Below, piece after piece: positions 47,438 through 58,963 of a stretch of DNA of 64,000 nt (its first letter is position 1; every line of letters begins with the position of its first letter). The DNA is taken from assembly GCF_031583025.1 (NCBI RefSeq), contig NZ_CP134062.1:6235234-6299233 (forward strand), read 5' to 3'. The position numbers were made by a program, and so were the translations under genes. The notes below the pieces were generated by a model. That model was given only the letters and a program-made list of their open reading frames with translations, had not been told where the DNA came from and did not search any database. Origin of the DNA: Mycobacterium sp. Z3061 (GTDB taxonomy: Bacteria > Actinomycetota > Actinomycetes > Mycobacteriales > Mycobacteriaceae).

Positions 47438-48321
47438 CAGCCCACCTTCGTCGGCATGAGTGTGGTGACCAGCTCGGTGATCACCAGGTTCAGCACAAAG
47501 ACGGCGACCACACCCAGCACGACGGCGGCATTGACCGCGTCAGCCACCCCGCGCGGACCACCCCGGGCCTCCAGCCCACGCTGACAGGAGATCAGCGTGA
47601 CAATCACGCCGAAGAGCCAGGTCTTCAACAGCGCAACGACGAGATCGGCTGTGGTGGCGAATGATCCGAACGATGCGATGTAGCTGCCCGGCGTGCCGGA
47701 CTGAAACCCCACATTGATCACGTAGCCGGCCGACAGTCCCATGAAGATGATGAAGACGCACAGCAGCGGCGCTACCAGGATCATCGCCGCCAGCCGCGGG
47801 GTGACCAGGCGCTGCACCGGGTCGATACCCATCACCCGCAGCGCATCGACCTCGTCCCGGATGCTGCGCGCGCCGAGGTCGGTGGTGACCGCCGCGCCGG
47901 CCGCCCCACCCAGCAGCAGGGCGGCAACGATCGGTGCGGCCTGCCGGATGACACCGAGGCCGCCGGCCGCGCCGGAGATCGATGTCGCACCGACCTGCTG
48001 AATGACGCTGCCCACCTGCACCGCAACGATGACGCCGAACGGAATGGAGATCAGCAGCGCGGGAATCGCGGTGACGCTGACGATGAACGCCGCCTGGTTC
48101 AGGGTGTCCCGCCACGGGTGACGCAGCCGGAACAGATCGGTGATCAGGTATACGGCCGACTGCACGGCCAGCTCGAAGAACCGGCCGAGCGTCTGCAGCG
48201 ACCCGTCAGCCTTCTGCACCGCCCGGTGCCCCGCGCGGACGATCCGCGGAGCACTACGGCGGGGTGCGGCGGGCGCAGCGGACGGGATCGTCGGCGCCGG
48301 AGCCTCGATCACCGGATTCAC
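47437..48321 (-). CDS. YrbEA-type Mce permease
   Basis: This 294-residue MlaE-family permease has a Pro/Ala-rich N-terminal tail (about 1-40), then TTDLGARSIRDEVDALRVMGIDPVQRLVTPRLAAMILVAP, the EXDAL loop, and five to six membrane segments. It is the first gene of the nine-gene leftward mce operon. The ATG at 48321 gives the full family alignment. The upstream gap with the GMC oxidoreductase gene holds inverted repeats but no KstR box. Confidence 0.92.
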   Translation of the reverse strand: MNPVIEAPAPTIPSAAPAAPRRSAPRIVRAGHRAVQKADGSLQTLGRFFELAVQSAVYLITDLFRLRHPWRDTLNQAAFIVSVTAIPALLISIPFGVIVAVQVGSVIQQVGATSISGAAGGLGVIRQAAPIVAALLLGGAAGAAVTTDLGARSIRDEVDALRVMGIDPVQRLVTPRLAAMILVAPLLCVFIIFMGLSAGYVINVGFQSGTPGSYIASFGSFATTADLVVALLKTWLFGVIVTLISCQRGLEARGGPRGVADAVNAAVVLGVVAVFVLNLVITELVTTLMPTKVG

Positions 48322-48699
48322 GGTGCCACGTCCTGCCGCGAGCCGGCCGCAGCCGGGTAGGCAGCTGAAAAAGGCATGACGGTTCCCCGGGATCGAATGA
48401 AGGTTTGGGCCTAACTGACGTTGTTAGTGATTTCGCACAGTACAACACCGCACGTTATTAAAGCGAGTCCCAATCGTTATTTCCCCCGCGCAATGCAAAC
48501 GCCTGTCAAAGACGTTTACATTTTGCGTCGATGTTCAAATGTAAAGTTGATTTACGCGGTCTCACTAAAGCGTGATCCAGCCCCGTCGAGTCAACTTGGA
48601 AAAGATTCCCGGCCAATTTCGGGCGAACCATGGTATAGCTGCCGTCGCAGGTTTAGGCTGCGCTACATTTACCGGTTCCCGACATTGGAGGTTGCCGAC
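48322..48699. promoter_or_regulatory. Divergent promoter region, mce operon / GMC oxidoreductase
   Basis: This 378-bp gene-free gap is richer in A+T than the surroundings. It holds an inverted repeat CTAAC-N7-GTTAG at 48411-48427 and a second, TTTACAT (48516-48522) with ATGTAAA (48540-48546). No sequence matching TnnAACnnGTTnnA or AnCAAGnnCTTGnT is present. No ORF worth reporting is present. Confidence 0.55.
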
Positions 48700-50451
48700 A
48701 TGGTGGCACCGCCCTTCCGAATGGCCTTACCGACCGCCGCTTCTTTGGCCACTCCCCACGACGCACTTCGCAGCGAGTACGACGTGGTGATCGTGGGCTC
48801 CGGCTACGGCGGCGCCATCACCGCCGCGCGCCTCGGCGTCGCGAATGCACGGGCGGGCGGCAAGCTGCGCATCGCGGTCTTAGAGCGCGGTTCCGAGCAT
48901 CCGACCGGGACGTTCCCGGAGACCGAGAAAGCTGCGGCGGCCGAGTTGCGGTCACCGCTCAACCCACTCGGCTTGATCGAACTCGAACGTTTCAAGACCA
49001 TCGACGTCATCCACGCCAACGGACTGGGCGGCACCTCGCTGATCAACTTCAACGTGGCGATCGTGCCGGACCGCGAAGTGTTCCTCGCGTCCTGGCCCAA
49101 AGAATTTCAACGGCTGGTGGACCAGGAGCGCGAGGGAGTCGGCGGGCTCGACGAGTACTACGGCCGGGCCCGGCGCATGCTCGGCGCGGTGCCTTACGCG
49201 GAGAACGTGCCGCTGCGGCGGGTCGACGCGTTCACCCAGATCGCCAAGAACGCCGGAGCCCAGCTACAGCTGCTCAACCTCACCGTCAGCACCGAGGACC
49301 GGGTGACCAAATATGGTGTGCAGCGCCGGCGCTGCCCGAACCACGGCGGTGACGGTACCGGCGACAACACCGGGTCGAAGAACACCCTGATGACGAACTA
49401 CCTGCCGATGGCCGCGCACTTCGGCGTCGAGCTGTTCGCCGGCATCGAGGCACAACACATAGAACCAACGGACGACGGCCGCTGGCGCGTCGTCACCCGT
49501 CACACCGACGGCAAGACCGGGAAGACCGGGAAGACCACGAGCGTCATCGCCCGGCACGTGGTGGTGTCCGCAGGAACCATCGGGTCCAACGGCATCCTGT
49601 TGCGTTCGGGTCAGGCCGGATTGCAGTTGTCCACCCGCGTCGGCAAGAACTTCAGCGGCAACGGCGACAACTTCGGCATCGCCTACAACACCGACATGCA
49701 GACCGACACCCAGACCTGGGCCACCACCGACGGGCCCCCACGCTCGCTGCTGGCCTGCGGACCCAGCATCACCGCCGCCATGCGCTTCGGCGCGGACCAG
49801 TCCGACCTGCGCAAACGCTTCACGGTGCAGGATCTGTCATTGCCTCGCGCGCTGATCGACAGCTTCCGATTCGGGCTGATGGGGCTGGCCGCAACCAGCT
49901 ACCGCGACTACCGCAAAGCCAAGCTCGACCGGTGGCGCCGCGACATCACCTTCAACACCGACGGGGCGATGAACCACTCGCTCGGCTTCCTGATCATGGT
50001 GCACGACAACTCCGACGGCGAGCTGGTGCTGCGTAAGAACGGCACCGTCAAGATCGACTGGCCCGGGGCGCCTACCGAGCTCGTCTACAAGGACGTCGAC
50101 GCCGTCATGCGGCCGGCCGTCGAGGCCATCGGCGGGACGTACATCAAGAACCCGCGGTGGGACAAGCGGTTCCTGGGCAAGCATCTGATCACCGCGCACC
50201 CGATGGGTGGGTGCACCACCGCGGACAACGTCGACGCGGGTGTCGTCGACCATGCCGGACGGGTGTTCCGGCCGGACGGCGGTACCTACGACGGGCTCTA
50301 CGTGTGTGACGCGTCGGTGATCCCGCGAGCCATCGGGGTCAACCCATTCCTGACCATCTCGATGTTCGCCGAGCGGACCGCCGAACTGATGCGCGAGGAC
50401 CTGGGTCTGCCCGGTTATGACCCGGCCGTCGAAGGCGACGACCGGGCCTAG
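48700..50451 (+). CDS. GMC-family FAD oxidoreductase (cholesterol oxidase-like)
   Basis: This 583-residue protein has the ADP-binding motif VVIVGSGYGGAITAARLG (about 28-46), VLERGSEHPTG, the GMC middle segment and the C-terminal LITAHPMGGCTTADNVDAGVVDH and YVCDASVIPRAIGVNPFLTISMFAERTA, with the catalytic His-Asn region. It resembles ChoD-type enzymes only in outline: the cysteine-rich GCLECGCCMTGC segment of ChoD is replaced by a single cysteine in QRRRCPNHGGDGTG. No signal peptide is visible. A flavin-dependent sterol or alcohol oxidase or isomerase is inferred. I chose the ATG at 48700 for its GGAGG 8 nt upstream. Confidence 0.82.
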   Translation: MVAPPFRMALPTAASLATPHDALRSEYDVVIVGSGYGGAITAARLGVANARAGGKLRIAVLERGSEHPTGTFPETEKAAAAELRSPLNPLGLIELERFKTIDVIHANGLGGTSLINFNVAIVPDREVFLASWPKEFQRLVDQEREGVGGLDEYYGRARRMLGAVPYAENVPLRRVDAFTQIAKNAGAQLQLLNLTVSTEDRVTKYGVQRRRCPNHGGDGTGDNTGSKNTLMTNYLPMAAHFGVELFAGIEAQHIEPTDDGRWRVVTRHTDGKTGKTGKTTSVIARHVVVSAGTIGSNGILLRSGQAGLQLSTRVGKNFSGNGDNFGIAYNTDMQTDTQTWATTDGPPRSLLACGPSITAAMRFGADQSDLRKRFTVQDLSLPRALIDSFRFGLMGLAATSYRDYRKAKLDRWRRDITFNTDGAMNHSLGFLIMVHDNSDGELVLRKNGTVKIDWPGAPTELVYKDVDAVMRPAVEAIGGTYIKNPRWDKRFLGKHLITAHPMGGCTTADNVDAGVVDHAGRVFRPDGGTYDGLYVCDASVIPRAIGVNPFLTISMFAERTAELMREDLGLPGYDPAVEGDDRA

Positions 50452-50464
50452 AGCCAGGCTCGCA

Positions 50465-51073
50465 CTAGGTGCGCAGCGCGAAGAAGCCGATCATCTCGTA
50501 CTTGTCACGCGGCAGGCGGAACAGGATCTTGCCCAGATACGTGCCGGGCACCACCTCGACCAGTTCATCGCGGATGCTGCGGATGATGACGTACGGGTTC
50601 TCCTTGACGTCTGAGTAGTCGATGACCATGACCTGGACGTCCGGGTCCAGCTTGCCGGCGTCCTGGTAGGTCTTGAAGTCGAAGGCGAGCTTGCCGTCGG
50701 CGGCGTCCTTCATCTTGTACAGCGGCCACAGCAGCTTGGAGGGAAGCTTGGCGTTGGAGGTCATCCGGTTGTCACCGGTGCCGGCCGCCAGGTCGAATCG
50801 CTTGCCCTGCCACGGCATCCACAGGCTGGTGACGAAGCGCGCCGCGGCGTCGACGAGCTGATTCGTCGTGGTCATCACCAGAATGCCGTCGGTCGGTCCG
50901 TCCAGGTCTCCCGGTGGCGTTCCGTTACGGAAAATCGCGTCGAGTTCGGCCTCGGCTGCCGCACTGTCGGACTTCGCCTGTTCTTTGAGGTCGACGATCC
51001 ATTGCCAGGCTTCTTGCGCGGCCTCGCGCTTTCGTAGTTCGGAGACGCGCGACTCGGTTGCTTCGATTGACAT
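50465..51073 (-). CDS. Uncharacterised protein convergent with the GMC oxidoreductase
   Basis: This 202-residue protein is not recognised. It begins MSIEATESRVSELRKREAAQEAWQWIVDLKEQAKSD, a charged helix. A mixed alpha/beta domain with ILVMTTTNQLVDAAARFVTSLWMPWQGKRFD and the C-terminal strand pair PGTYLGKILFRLPRDKYEMIGFFAL follows, which could be a small lipid- or flavin-binding barrel. The ATG at 51073 has AAAGG upstream and is preferred over the far start at 51241, which would run through an untranslated gap. It ends 14 bp from the GMC gene stop. Confidence 0.7.
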   Translation of the reverse strand: MSIEATESRVSELRKREAAQEAWQWIVDLKEQAKSDSAAAEAELDAIFRNGTPPGDLDGPTDGILVMTTTNQLVDAAARFVTSLWMPWQGKRFDLAAGTGDNRMTSNAKLPSKLLWPLYKMKDAADGKLAFDFKTYQDAGKLDPDVQVMVIDYSDVKENPYVIIRSIRDELVEVVPGTYLGKILFRLPRDKYEMIGFFALRT

Positions 51074-51224
51074 TTGGTGGCCTTTTCTGTGAGCGGAGCA
51101 CGATGGCCCAGATGTTAACCCCGTCATACCCGAATTGGAATAGCCAGATATTGGGCTTGAGGTGGACAATTGGGCGAAGAAATGCGAATTCGGTGCTCGT
51201 GTAAAGCTGATTGACAGGCGCCGT

Positions 51225-51791
51225 TTAAAGCCAGGTGTCATCCGTGGTGGTGGTCAAGAACGCCTCCAGGTCGTCCCGCCACTGCGCCGGCCTCGTTTTG
51301 TCCGGCTCGATTCCGGTATAGGAGCCGCGGTAGAACAGCAACGGGCGCGGCTTGATCTTCGGCACTTCGGACAGCGAGCTGACAGCGCCGAAAACGACGA
51401 AGTGATCACCGCCGTCGTGCACGGACGCTACCGTGCAGTCGATGTAGGCCAGCGAACCGTCGATAATGGGCGATCCGAGTTCTGATGCGCGCCAGTCGAT
51501 TCCAGCGAACTTGTCGGGCTCTTTGGATCCGAACCGGGCCGAGACATGCTGCTGCGACTCGGTCAGCACGTTGACGCAGAACCGGCCGCTGGCCTCGATG
51601 GCCTGCCAGGACCGCGACACCTTGGTGGGGCAGAACAACACCAGGGGCGGATCCAGCGACAGCGCGGCGAACGACTGGCACGCGAAGCCGATCGGCACGT
51701 CGTCGTGCACGGTGGTGATGATGGTGATTCCGGTGCAGAACTGACCGAGCACGGAACGGAAGGCGCGCGGGTCAATCGGCGCAGCAGTCAT
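51225..51791 (-). CDS. hsaB: HsaB, flavin reductase component
   Basis: This 188-residue flavin reductase of the two-component monooxygenase HsaAB has FCTGITIITTVHDDVPIGFACQSFAALSLDPPLVLF and the flavin-reductase split-barrel pattern. It corresponds to Rv3567c. Known HsaB supplies FMNH2 to HsaA. It is the last gene of the leftward hsaA-hsaD-hsaC-hsaB operon and is 9 nt downstream of hsaC. Confidence 0.93.
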   Translation of the reverse strand: MTAAPIDPRAFRSVLGQFCTGITIITTVHDDVPIGFACQSFAALSLDPPLVLFCPTKVSRSWQAIEASGRFCVNVLTESQQHVSARFGSKEPDKFAGIDWRASELGSPIIDGSLAYIDCTVASVHDGGDHFVVFGAVSSLSEVPKIKPRPLLFYRGSYTGIEPDKTRPAQWRDDLEAFLTTTTDDTWL

Positions 51792-51800
51792 TCCTCGAGG

Positions 51801-54762
<2,962 letters not shown>

Positions 54763-54801
54763 TGACGTATGCCTCCTGGGAGTGCTGACTTACACAAAGA
54801 C

Positions 54802-54815
54802 TAGAACACGTTCCG
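54802..54815. promoter_or_regulatory. KstR operator for hsaA operon
   Basis: TAGAACACGTTCCG agrees with TnnAACnnGTTnnA except at the last position (G for A). It is 40 bp upstream of hsaA and divergent from the kshB box. Confidence 0.78.
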
Positions 54816-54869
54816 ATTTGTGTCGAGCAGGGTATTCCTGCGGCTGGTAGAGATGCGAATCGGGTTTTC

Positions 54870-54883
54870 TATAACATGTTCTA
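54870..54883. promoter_or_regulatory. KstR operator for kshB
   Basis: TATAACATGTTCTA matches all fixed positions of TnnAACnnGTTnnA. It ends 26 bp before the kshB start. Confidence 0.86.
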
Positions 54884-54908
54884 GTTGATACCGAAGAGAG
54901 GAAGCGCC

Positions 54909-55988
54909 TTGACCGAGGCGGATCTGGACCAAGCCCCCGACGAGCCGCTGGGCGATCATGTCCTGGAGCTGCAGATCGCGGAGGTTGTCGCCGAAACCGA
55001 CGATGCGCGGTCGTTGGTGTTCGAGGCACCGAGCGATGCTCCCGTCCCGTCCGAGCGGCTGCGTTATGCGCCCGGTCAGTTCCTGACACTGCGGGTGCCC
55101 AGCGACCGCACCGGCTCGGTGGCGCGCTGCTACTCGCTGTGCAGCTCCCCGTTCACCGACGACTCGCTGACGGTGACGGTGAAGCGGACGGCCGACGGCT
55201 ACGCGTCCAACTGGCTGTGCGAGCACGCCCATAAGGGCATGCGTATCCACGTGCTCGCGCCCTCGGGCACCTTTGTGCCCAAGACGCTGGACGACGACTT
55301 CCTGCTGCTCGCCGCGGGCAGCGGCATCACCCCGATCATGTCCATCTGCAAAGCGGCGCTGTCCGAGGGCAGCGGGCAGGTGACGCTCGTCTACGCCAAC
55401 CGCGACGACCGCTCGGTGATCTTCCGCGACGCGCTGCGCGAGTTGGCCACCAAGTACCCGGACCGGCTCACGGTGGTGCACTGGCTGGAATCGCTGCAGG
55501 GCCTGCCGAGTGCGGCCGCGCTGGCCGCGCTGGCCGCCCCGTTCACCAGCCGCCCGGCCTTCATCTGCGGGCCCGGGCCCTTCATGGAGGCGGCGCGCCT
55601 GGCCCTGGAGGCGCTGAAAGTCCCTGCGCAACAGGTGCACATCGAGGTGTTCAAGTCGCTGGAGTCCGACCCCTTCGCTGCGGTGAAGATCGAGGACGAC
55701 GGCGACGAGGCGCCGGCCACCGCGGTGGTGGAACTCGACGGAGAAACCCACACCGTGTCCTGGCCGCGCAGTGCCAAGCTGCTCGACGTGCTGCTGGCCC
55801 AGGGCCTGGATGCGCCGTTCTCGTGCCGGGAGGGCCACTGCGGGGCGTGTGCCTGCACCCTGCGCAGCGGCAAAGTGAGCATGGAGGTCAACGACGTGCT
55901 CGAACAGCAGGACCTCGACGACGGGCTAATTCTGGCCTGTCAATCTCACCCGGAATCTGATTCGGTAGAAGTGACCTACGACGAGTAG
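54909..55988 (+). CDS. kshB: KshB, reductase of 3-ketosteroid 9-alpha-hydroxylase
   Basis: This 359-residue protein corresponds to Rv3571. It has an FAD/ferredoxin reductase module (ARCYSLCSSP; GSGITPIMSICK; FICGPGPFM) and a C-terminal plant-type 2Fe-2S cluster (SCREGHCGACACTLRSG, then ACQSHP). It delivers electrons from NADH to the Rieske oxygenase KshA, which hydroxylates C9 and leads to ring B opening. The TTG at 54909 is preferred over an upstream TTG at 54885 because it has GAGAGGAAG upstream and gives the family start MTEADLDQAPDEPLG. Confidence 0.94.
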   Translation: MTEADLDQAPDEPLGDHVLELQIAEVVAETDDARSLVFEAPSDAPVPSERLRYAPGQFLTLRVPSDRTGSVARCYSLCSSPFTDDSLTVTVKRTADGYASNWLCEHAHKGMRIHVLAPSGTFVPKTLDDDFLLLAAGSGITPIMSICKAALSEGSGQVTLVYANRDDRSVIFRDALRELATKYPDRLTVVHWLESLQGLPSAAALAALAAPFTSRPAFICGPGPFMEAARLALEALKVPAQQVHIEVFKSLESDPFAAVKIEDDGDEAPATAVVELDGETHTVSWPRSAKLLDVLLAQGLDAPFSCREGHCGACACTLRSGKVSMEVNDVLEQQDLDDGLILACQSHPESDSVEVTYDE

Positions 55989-56034
55989 TCGCGGGGATAA
56001 GTTCTGCTTGGCGATCGGTGGGAAGGGGAGCAGG

Positions 56035-56565
56035 ATGAAGCGGCTGTTACCGGGTCTGACGCTGAGTGGGCTGCTGATTGCGTTGGTGACTGTTCCGGTG
56101 GCTTCGGCCGCCAGCAACACCGCGACCACCCTCTTCCCCGTCGACGACGCTACCCAGATTCAGACGCACAGCTTCGTCGACTGCCACGGCAACGGCAGCT
56201 GCGACTTCGTCGCTGGAGCAAACCTGATGACGCCCGATGGGCCGGCGGGTTTCCCGCCGGGGCTGTGGGCGCGGCAGACCACCGAGATTCGCTCCAACAG
56301 CCGGGTGGCCTACCTGGACGCCCATGCGACCAGCCAGTTCGAGCGGGTGATGAAAACCGGTGGGGGCGATGTCATTACCACCGTCTACTTCGGTGAGGGA
56401 CCGCCGGACAAGTACCAGACCACCGGCGTCATCGACTCGACGAGCTGGGCGACCGGCCAGCCGATGACCAACGTGATGGTGTTCGTGTGCACCCACATGC
56501 AGGTGGTCTACTCGGGCGTCAACCTCACCTCGCCGAGCACCTGCGCGCAGACGAACTTCGCTTGA
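56035..56565 (+). CDS. Secreted protein of unknown function (Rv3572 type)
   Basis: This 176-residue protein has a clear signal peptide (MKRLLPGLTLSGLLIALVTVPVASAAS, cleavage after ASA). The mature protein has conserved cysteine pairs (FVDCHGNGSCDF and FVCTHM...STCAQ) that can form disulphides outside the cell. It is in the place of Rv3572, next to kshB. The ATG at 56035 follows AAGGGGAG. No function is known. Confidence 0.82.
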   Translation: MKRLLPGLTLSGLLIALVTVPVASAASNTATTLFPVDDATQIQTHSFVDCHGNGSCDFVAGANLMTPDGPAGFPPGLWARQTTEIRSNSRVAYLDAHATSQFERVMKTGGGDVITTVYFGEGPPDKYQTTGVIDSTSWATGQPMTNVMVFVCTHMQVVYSGVNLTSPSTCAQTNFA

Positions 56566-56643
56566 TTCGCCGAGATGGCCGTCACGGCTGTGACTGGATC
56601 CCGAACTACCGCCATAGCGGCAATCTCGCGGTGAAGCCCCGAT

Positions 56644-58755
56644 CTAGCGAGGCAACCCCAGCAATCGCTCGGCGGCCACGGTGAGCAGTATCTGCTCGGT
56701 GCCACCGGCGATGGTCAGGCAGCGGGTGTTGAGGAAGTCGAACACCGCGCGGTTGCGCACCAGCCCGCCGCCGTCGGACACATCCATGGTGAATTCGGCG
56801 AGCTCCTGCCGGTAGCGCACGCCGATCAACTTCCGCACGCTGGACTGCGCGCCGGGGTCCTTACCCCCGACCGCCAACTGGGCGATGCGCTGGTCCAGCA
56901 GCGCCCCGGCCTGTGCCAGCAGGATCAGCCTGGCCAGCCGGTCCTGTTGCGCCGCATCGAGATCCATCGAAGCCAGCACCCGCAGCAGCTCTTCCATGGG
57001 ATTGCCCAGCGCGGTTCCGGTGGCCATCGCGATCCGCTCGTTCGCCAGCGTGGTCCGGGCCAGCTTCCAGCCGTCGTTGACCGAACCGACCACCATCTCG
57101 TCGGGAACGAACACGTTGTCCAGGAAGACCTCGTTGAACAGCGAGTCGCCGGTGATTTCCCGCAGCGGCCGGATCTCGATGCCCGGCGCTTTCATGTCGA
57201 CCAGGAAGTAGGTGATGCCTTTGTGTTTCGGGACGTCCGGGTCCGTCCGGGCCAGGCACACCCCCCACGCGGCCTTCTGCGCGGCGGACGTCCACACCTT
57301 CTGCCCGGTGAGCAGCCAGCCACCGTCCCCGCGGACGGCCTTGGTGCGCAGGGACGCCAGGTCCGAACCGGCGCCCGGCTCGGAAAAGAGCTGACACCAC
57401 AGGAAGTCACCACGCAGGGTGGCGGGCACGAAACGTTCGATCTGCTCCGGCGTGCCGTGCTCGAGGATTGTCGGCGCCGCCCACCAGCCGATCACCAGGT
57501 CCGGTCGCTCGACGCCGGCCGCGGCCATCTCCTCGTCGATCAACAACTGCTCGGCCGGTCCCGCGCCACGCCCGTACGGCGCCGGCCAGTGCGGTGCCTG
57601 CAGCCCCGCCTCCGCTAACGCCACCTGTCGTTTCTCGGCCGGCAACGCGGCCACCTCAGCGACGGCCGCGGCGATCTCCGCGCGTTGTCCTTCGACTTCC
57701 GTCAGGTCGATGGACAGTTTGCGCCGCACCCCGTCCTGGGTCAGTGCGGCGACCCGGCGCAGCCAGTGCTCCAGTCCGCCCAGAAAGCGGCCGATGCTGT
57801 GGGCGCGGCGCAGGTAGAGATGCGCGTCGTGCTCCCAGGTGCAGCCGATTCCGCCGAGTACCTGGATGCAGTCCTTGACGTTGGCCTTGGCCGCGGCGAT
57901 GCCGATGCTCGCGGCCGCCGCCGCGGCGATGGCGAACTGCTGGGAGTCCGATTCGGACGCCGCCCTGGCTGCATCACTGGCGGCCACCTCGGCCTGCTCG
58001 GCACGGCACAGCATCTCCGCGCAGATGTGCTTGATCGCCTGGAAGCTGCCGATCGGCTTGCCGAACTGCTCGCGCACCTTGGCATAGGCGACGGCAGTTT
58101 CCAGCGCGTAACGGGTGATACCGGCGGTCTCGGCGGCCAGCAGGGTCGCCGCGAGATCCCGCAGAGCGGGCGCCTCCAGGACCGTGACTGCCACCGACGT
58201 CAGCTCCACCCGCGCCAGTGGCCGGGAGAAATCTGCGGCCTCCAACGGTTCCAATGCCACCCCATCGGCGTCCAGATCGATGAGCACCCACGAGTCGCCG
58301 GCAGGCAGCAGCAAGATCCCGCCCGCCACGGCGCCCAGCGCCAAGGGAACCGAGCCGGACACCGTCCCGCCATCAAGCTGCACGTCCCCCTCGAGCGCCA
58401 ACCCGGCAAAGCGCTCACCGGCCATCAGCGCGCCCAACAGCTCAGGATCGGTGACGACGAGGGTGGCCAGCGCGGTCGTGGCGACCGGTCCCGGCACCAA
58501 TGCCTTGGCGGCCTCCTCGACCATGGCGCACAGGTCGGAGATACTCCCGCCGGCCCCGCCGTCGTCCTCGGAGACCGCGACACCGAACAGCCCCAGGTCG
58601 GCCAGGCCGGCGAAGACCGCCCGCCAGGCGTCGGGGTCGCCCTGCTCCACGGCGCGGACGGCCAGGCTCGCGGTCTCCCCCGACGCTGCAGTGCGGGCCC
58701 AGTCGCGCACCAGCTCGCGTGCCGCGAACTGTTCATCGGTGACGGTCGCTACCAC
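56644..58755 (-). CDS. fadE34: FadE34 (ChsE3), fused two-domain acyl-CoA dehydrogenase
   Basis: This 703-residue protein (711 aa in Rv3573c) has two acyl-CoA dehydrogenase-like halves. The N-terminal half (about 1-340) ends with AKVREQFGKPIGSFQAIKHICAEML and GGIGCTWEHDAHLYLRRAHS. The catalytic C-terminal half (about 345-703) has WCQLFSEPGAGSDLASL and NTRCLTIAGGTEQILLTVAAERLLGLPR. Known FadE34 dehydrogenates the C24 side-chain CoA. It is divergent from kstR with a perfect KstR box between them. The GTG start follows GGAGGA. Confidence 0.93.
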   Translation of the reverse strand: MVATVTDEQFAARELVRDWARTAASGETASLAVRAVEQGDPDAWRAVFAGLADLGLFGVAVSEDDGGAGGSISDLCAMVEEAAKALVPGPVATTALATLVVTDPELLGALMAGERFAGLALEGDVQLDGGTVSGSVPLALGAVAGGILLLPAGDSWVLIDLDADGVALEPLEAADFSRPLARVELTSVAVTVLEAPALRDLAATLLAAETAGITRYALETAVAYAKVREQFGKPIGSFQAIKHICAEMLCRAEQAEVAASDAARAASESDSQQFAIAAAAAASIGIAAAKANVKDCIQVLGGIGCTWEHDAHLYLRRAHSIGRFLGGLEHWLRRVAALTQDGVRRKLSIDLTEVEGQRAEIAAAVAEVAALPAEKRQVALAEAGLQAPHWPAPYGRGAGPAEQLLIDEEMAAAGVERPDLVIGWWAAPTILEHGTPEQIERFVPATLRGDFLWCQLFSEPGAGSDLASLRTKAVRGDGGWLLTGQKVWTSAAQKAAWGVCLARTDPDVPKHKGITYFLVDMKAPGIEIRPLREITGDSLFNEVFLDNVFVPDEMVVGSVNDGWKLARTTLANERIAMATGTALGNPMEELLRVLASMDLDAAQQDRLARLILLAQAGALLDQRIAQLAVGGKDPGAQSSVRKLIGVRYRQELAEFTMDVSDGGGLVRNRAVFDFLNTRCLTIAGGTEQILLTVAAERLLGLPR

Positions 58756-58808
58756 CAGCAGTCCTCCGCGTCATCAAATTCACTTGCCAAGATATCTTTT
58801 CTCTACAC

Positions 58809-58822
58809 TAGAACGTGTTCTA
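58809..58822. promoter_or_regulatory. KstR operator for fadE34 and kstR
   Basis: TAGAACGTGTTCTA is a perfect match to TnnAACnnGTTnnA and an almost perfect palindrome. It lies 54 bp upstream of fadE34 and about 140 bp upstream of kstR, consistent with KstR autoregulation. Confidence 0.92.
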
Positions 58823-58963
58823 ATAGTGGAATCGATCGACCGTCAAGTCGGCGATCATCAGGCCAGTACACGACGTTGGCCCGGCGTTAGGGAGGTGGGA
58901 GATTTACGCGAAGAATGCGTATCGTTTGCGATCAAATCGCCCGCACGAGGAGCTGCCTGCCAC

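Noticed and set aside
39810..48321. Naming this operon mce4 because it lies among cholesterol genes
   Set aside because: The Mce proteins are much shorter than Mce4 proteins and differ in text, only one Mam gene is present, and no KstR box lies upstream. I left the genes unnumbered.
58115..58963. Upstream extension of kstR
   Set aside because: It is antisense to fadE34 and of shadow composition. KstR similarity starts at about 59000.
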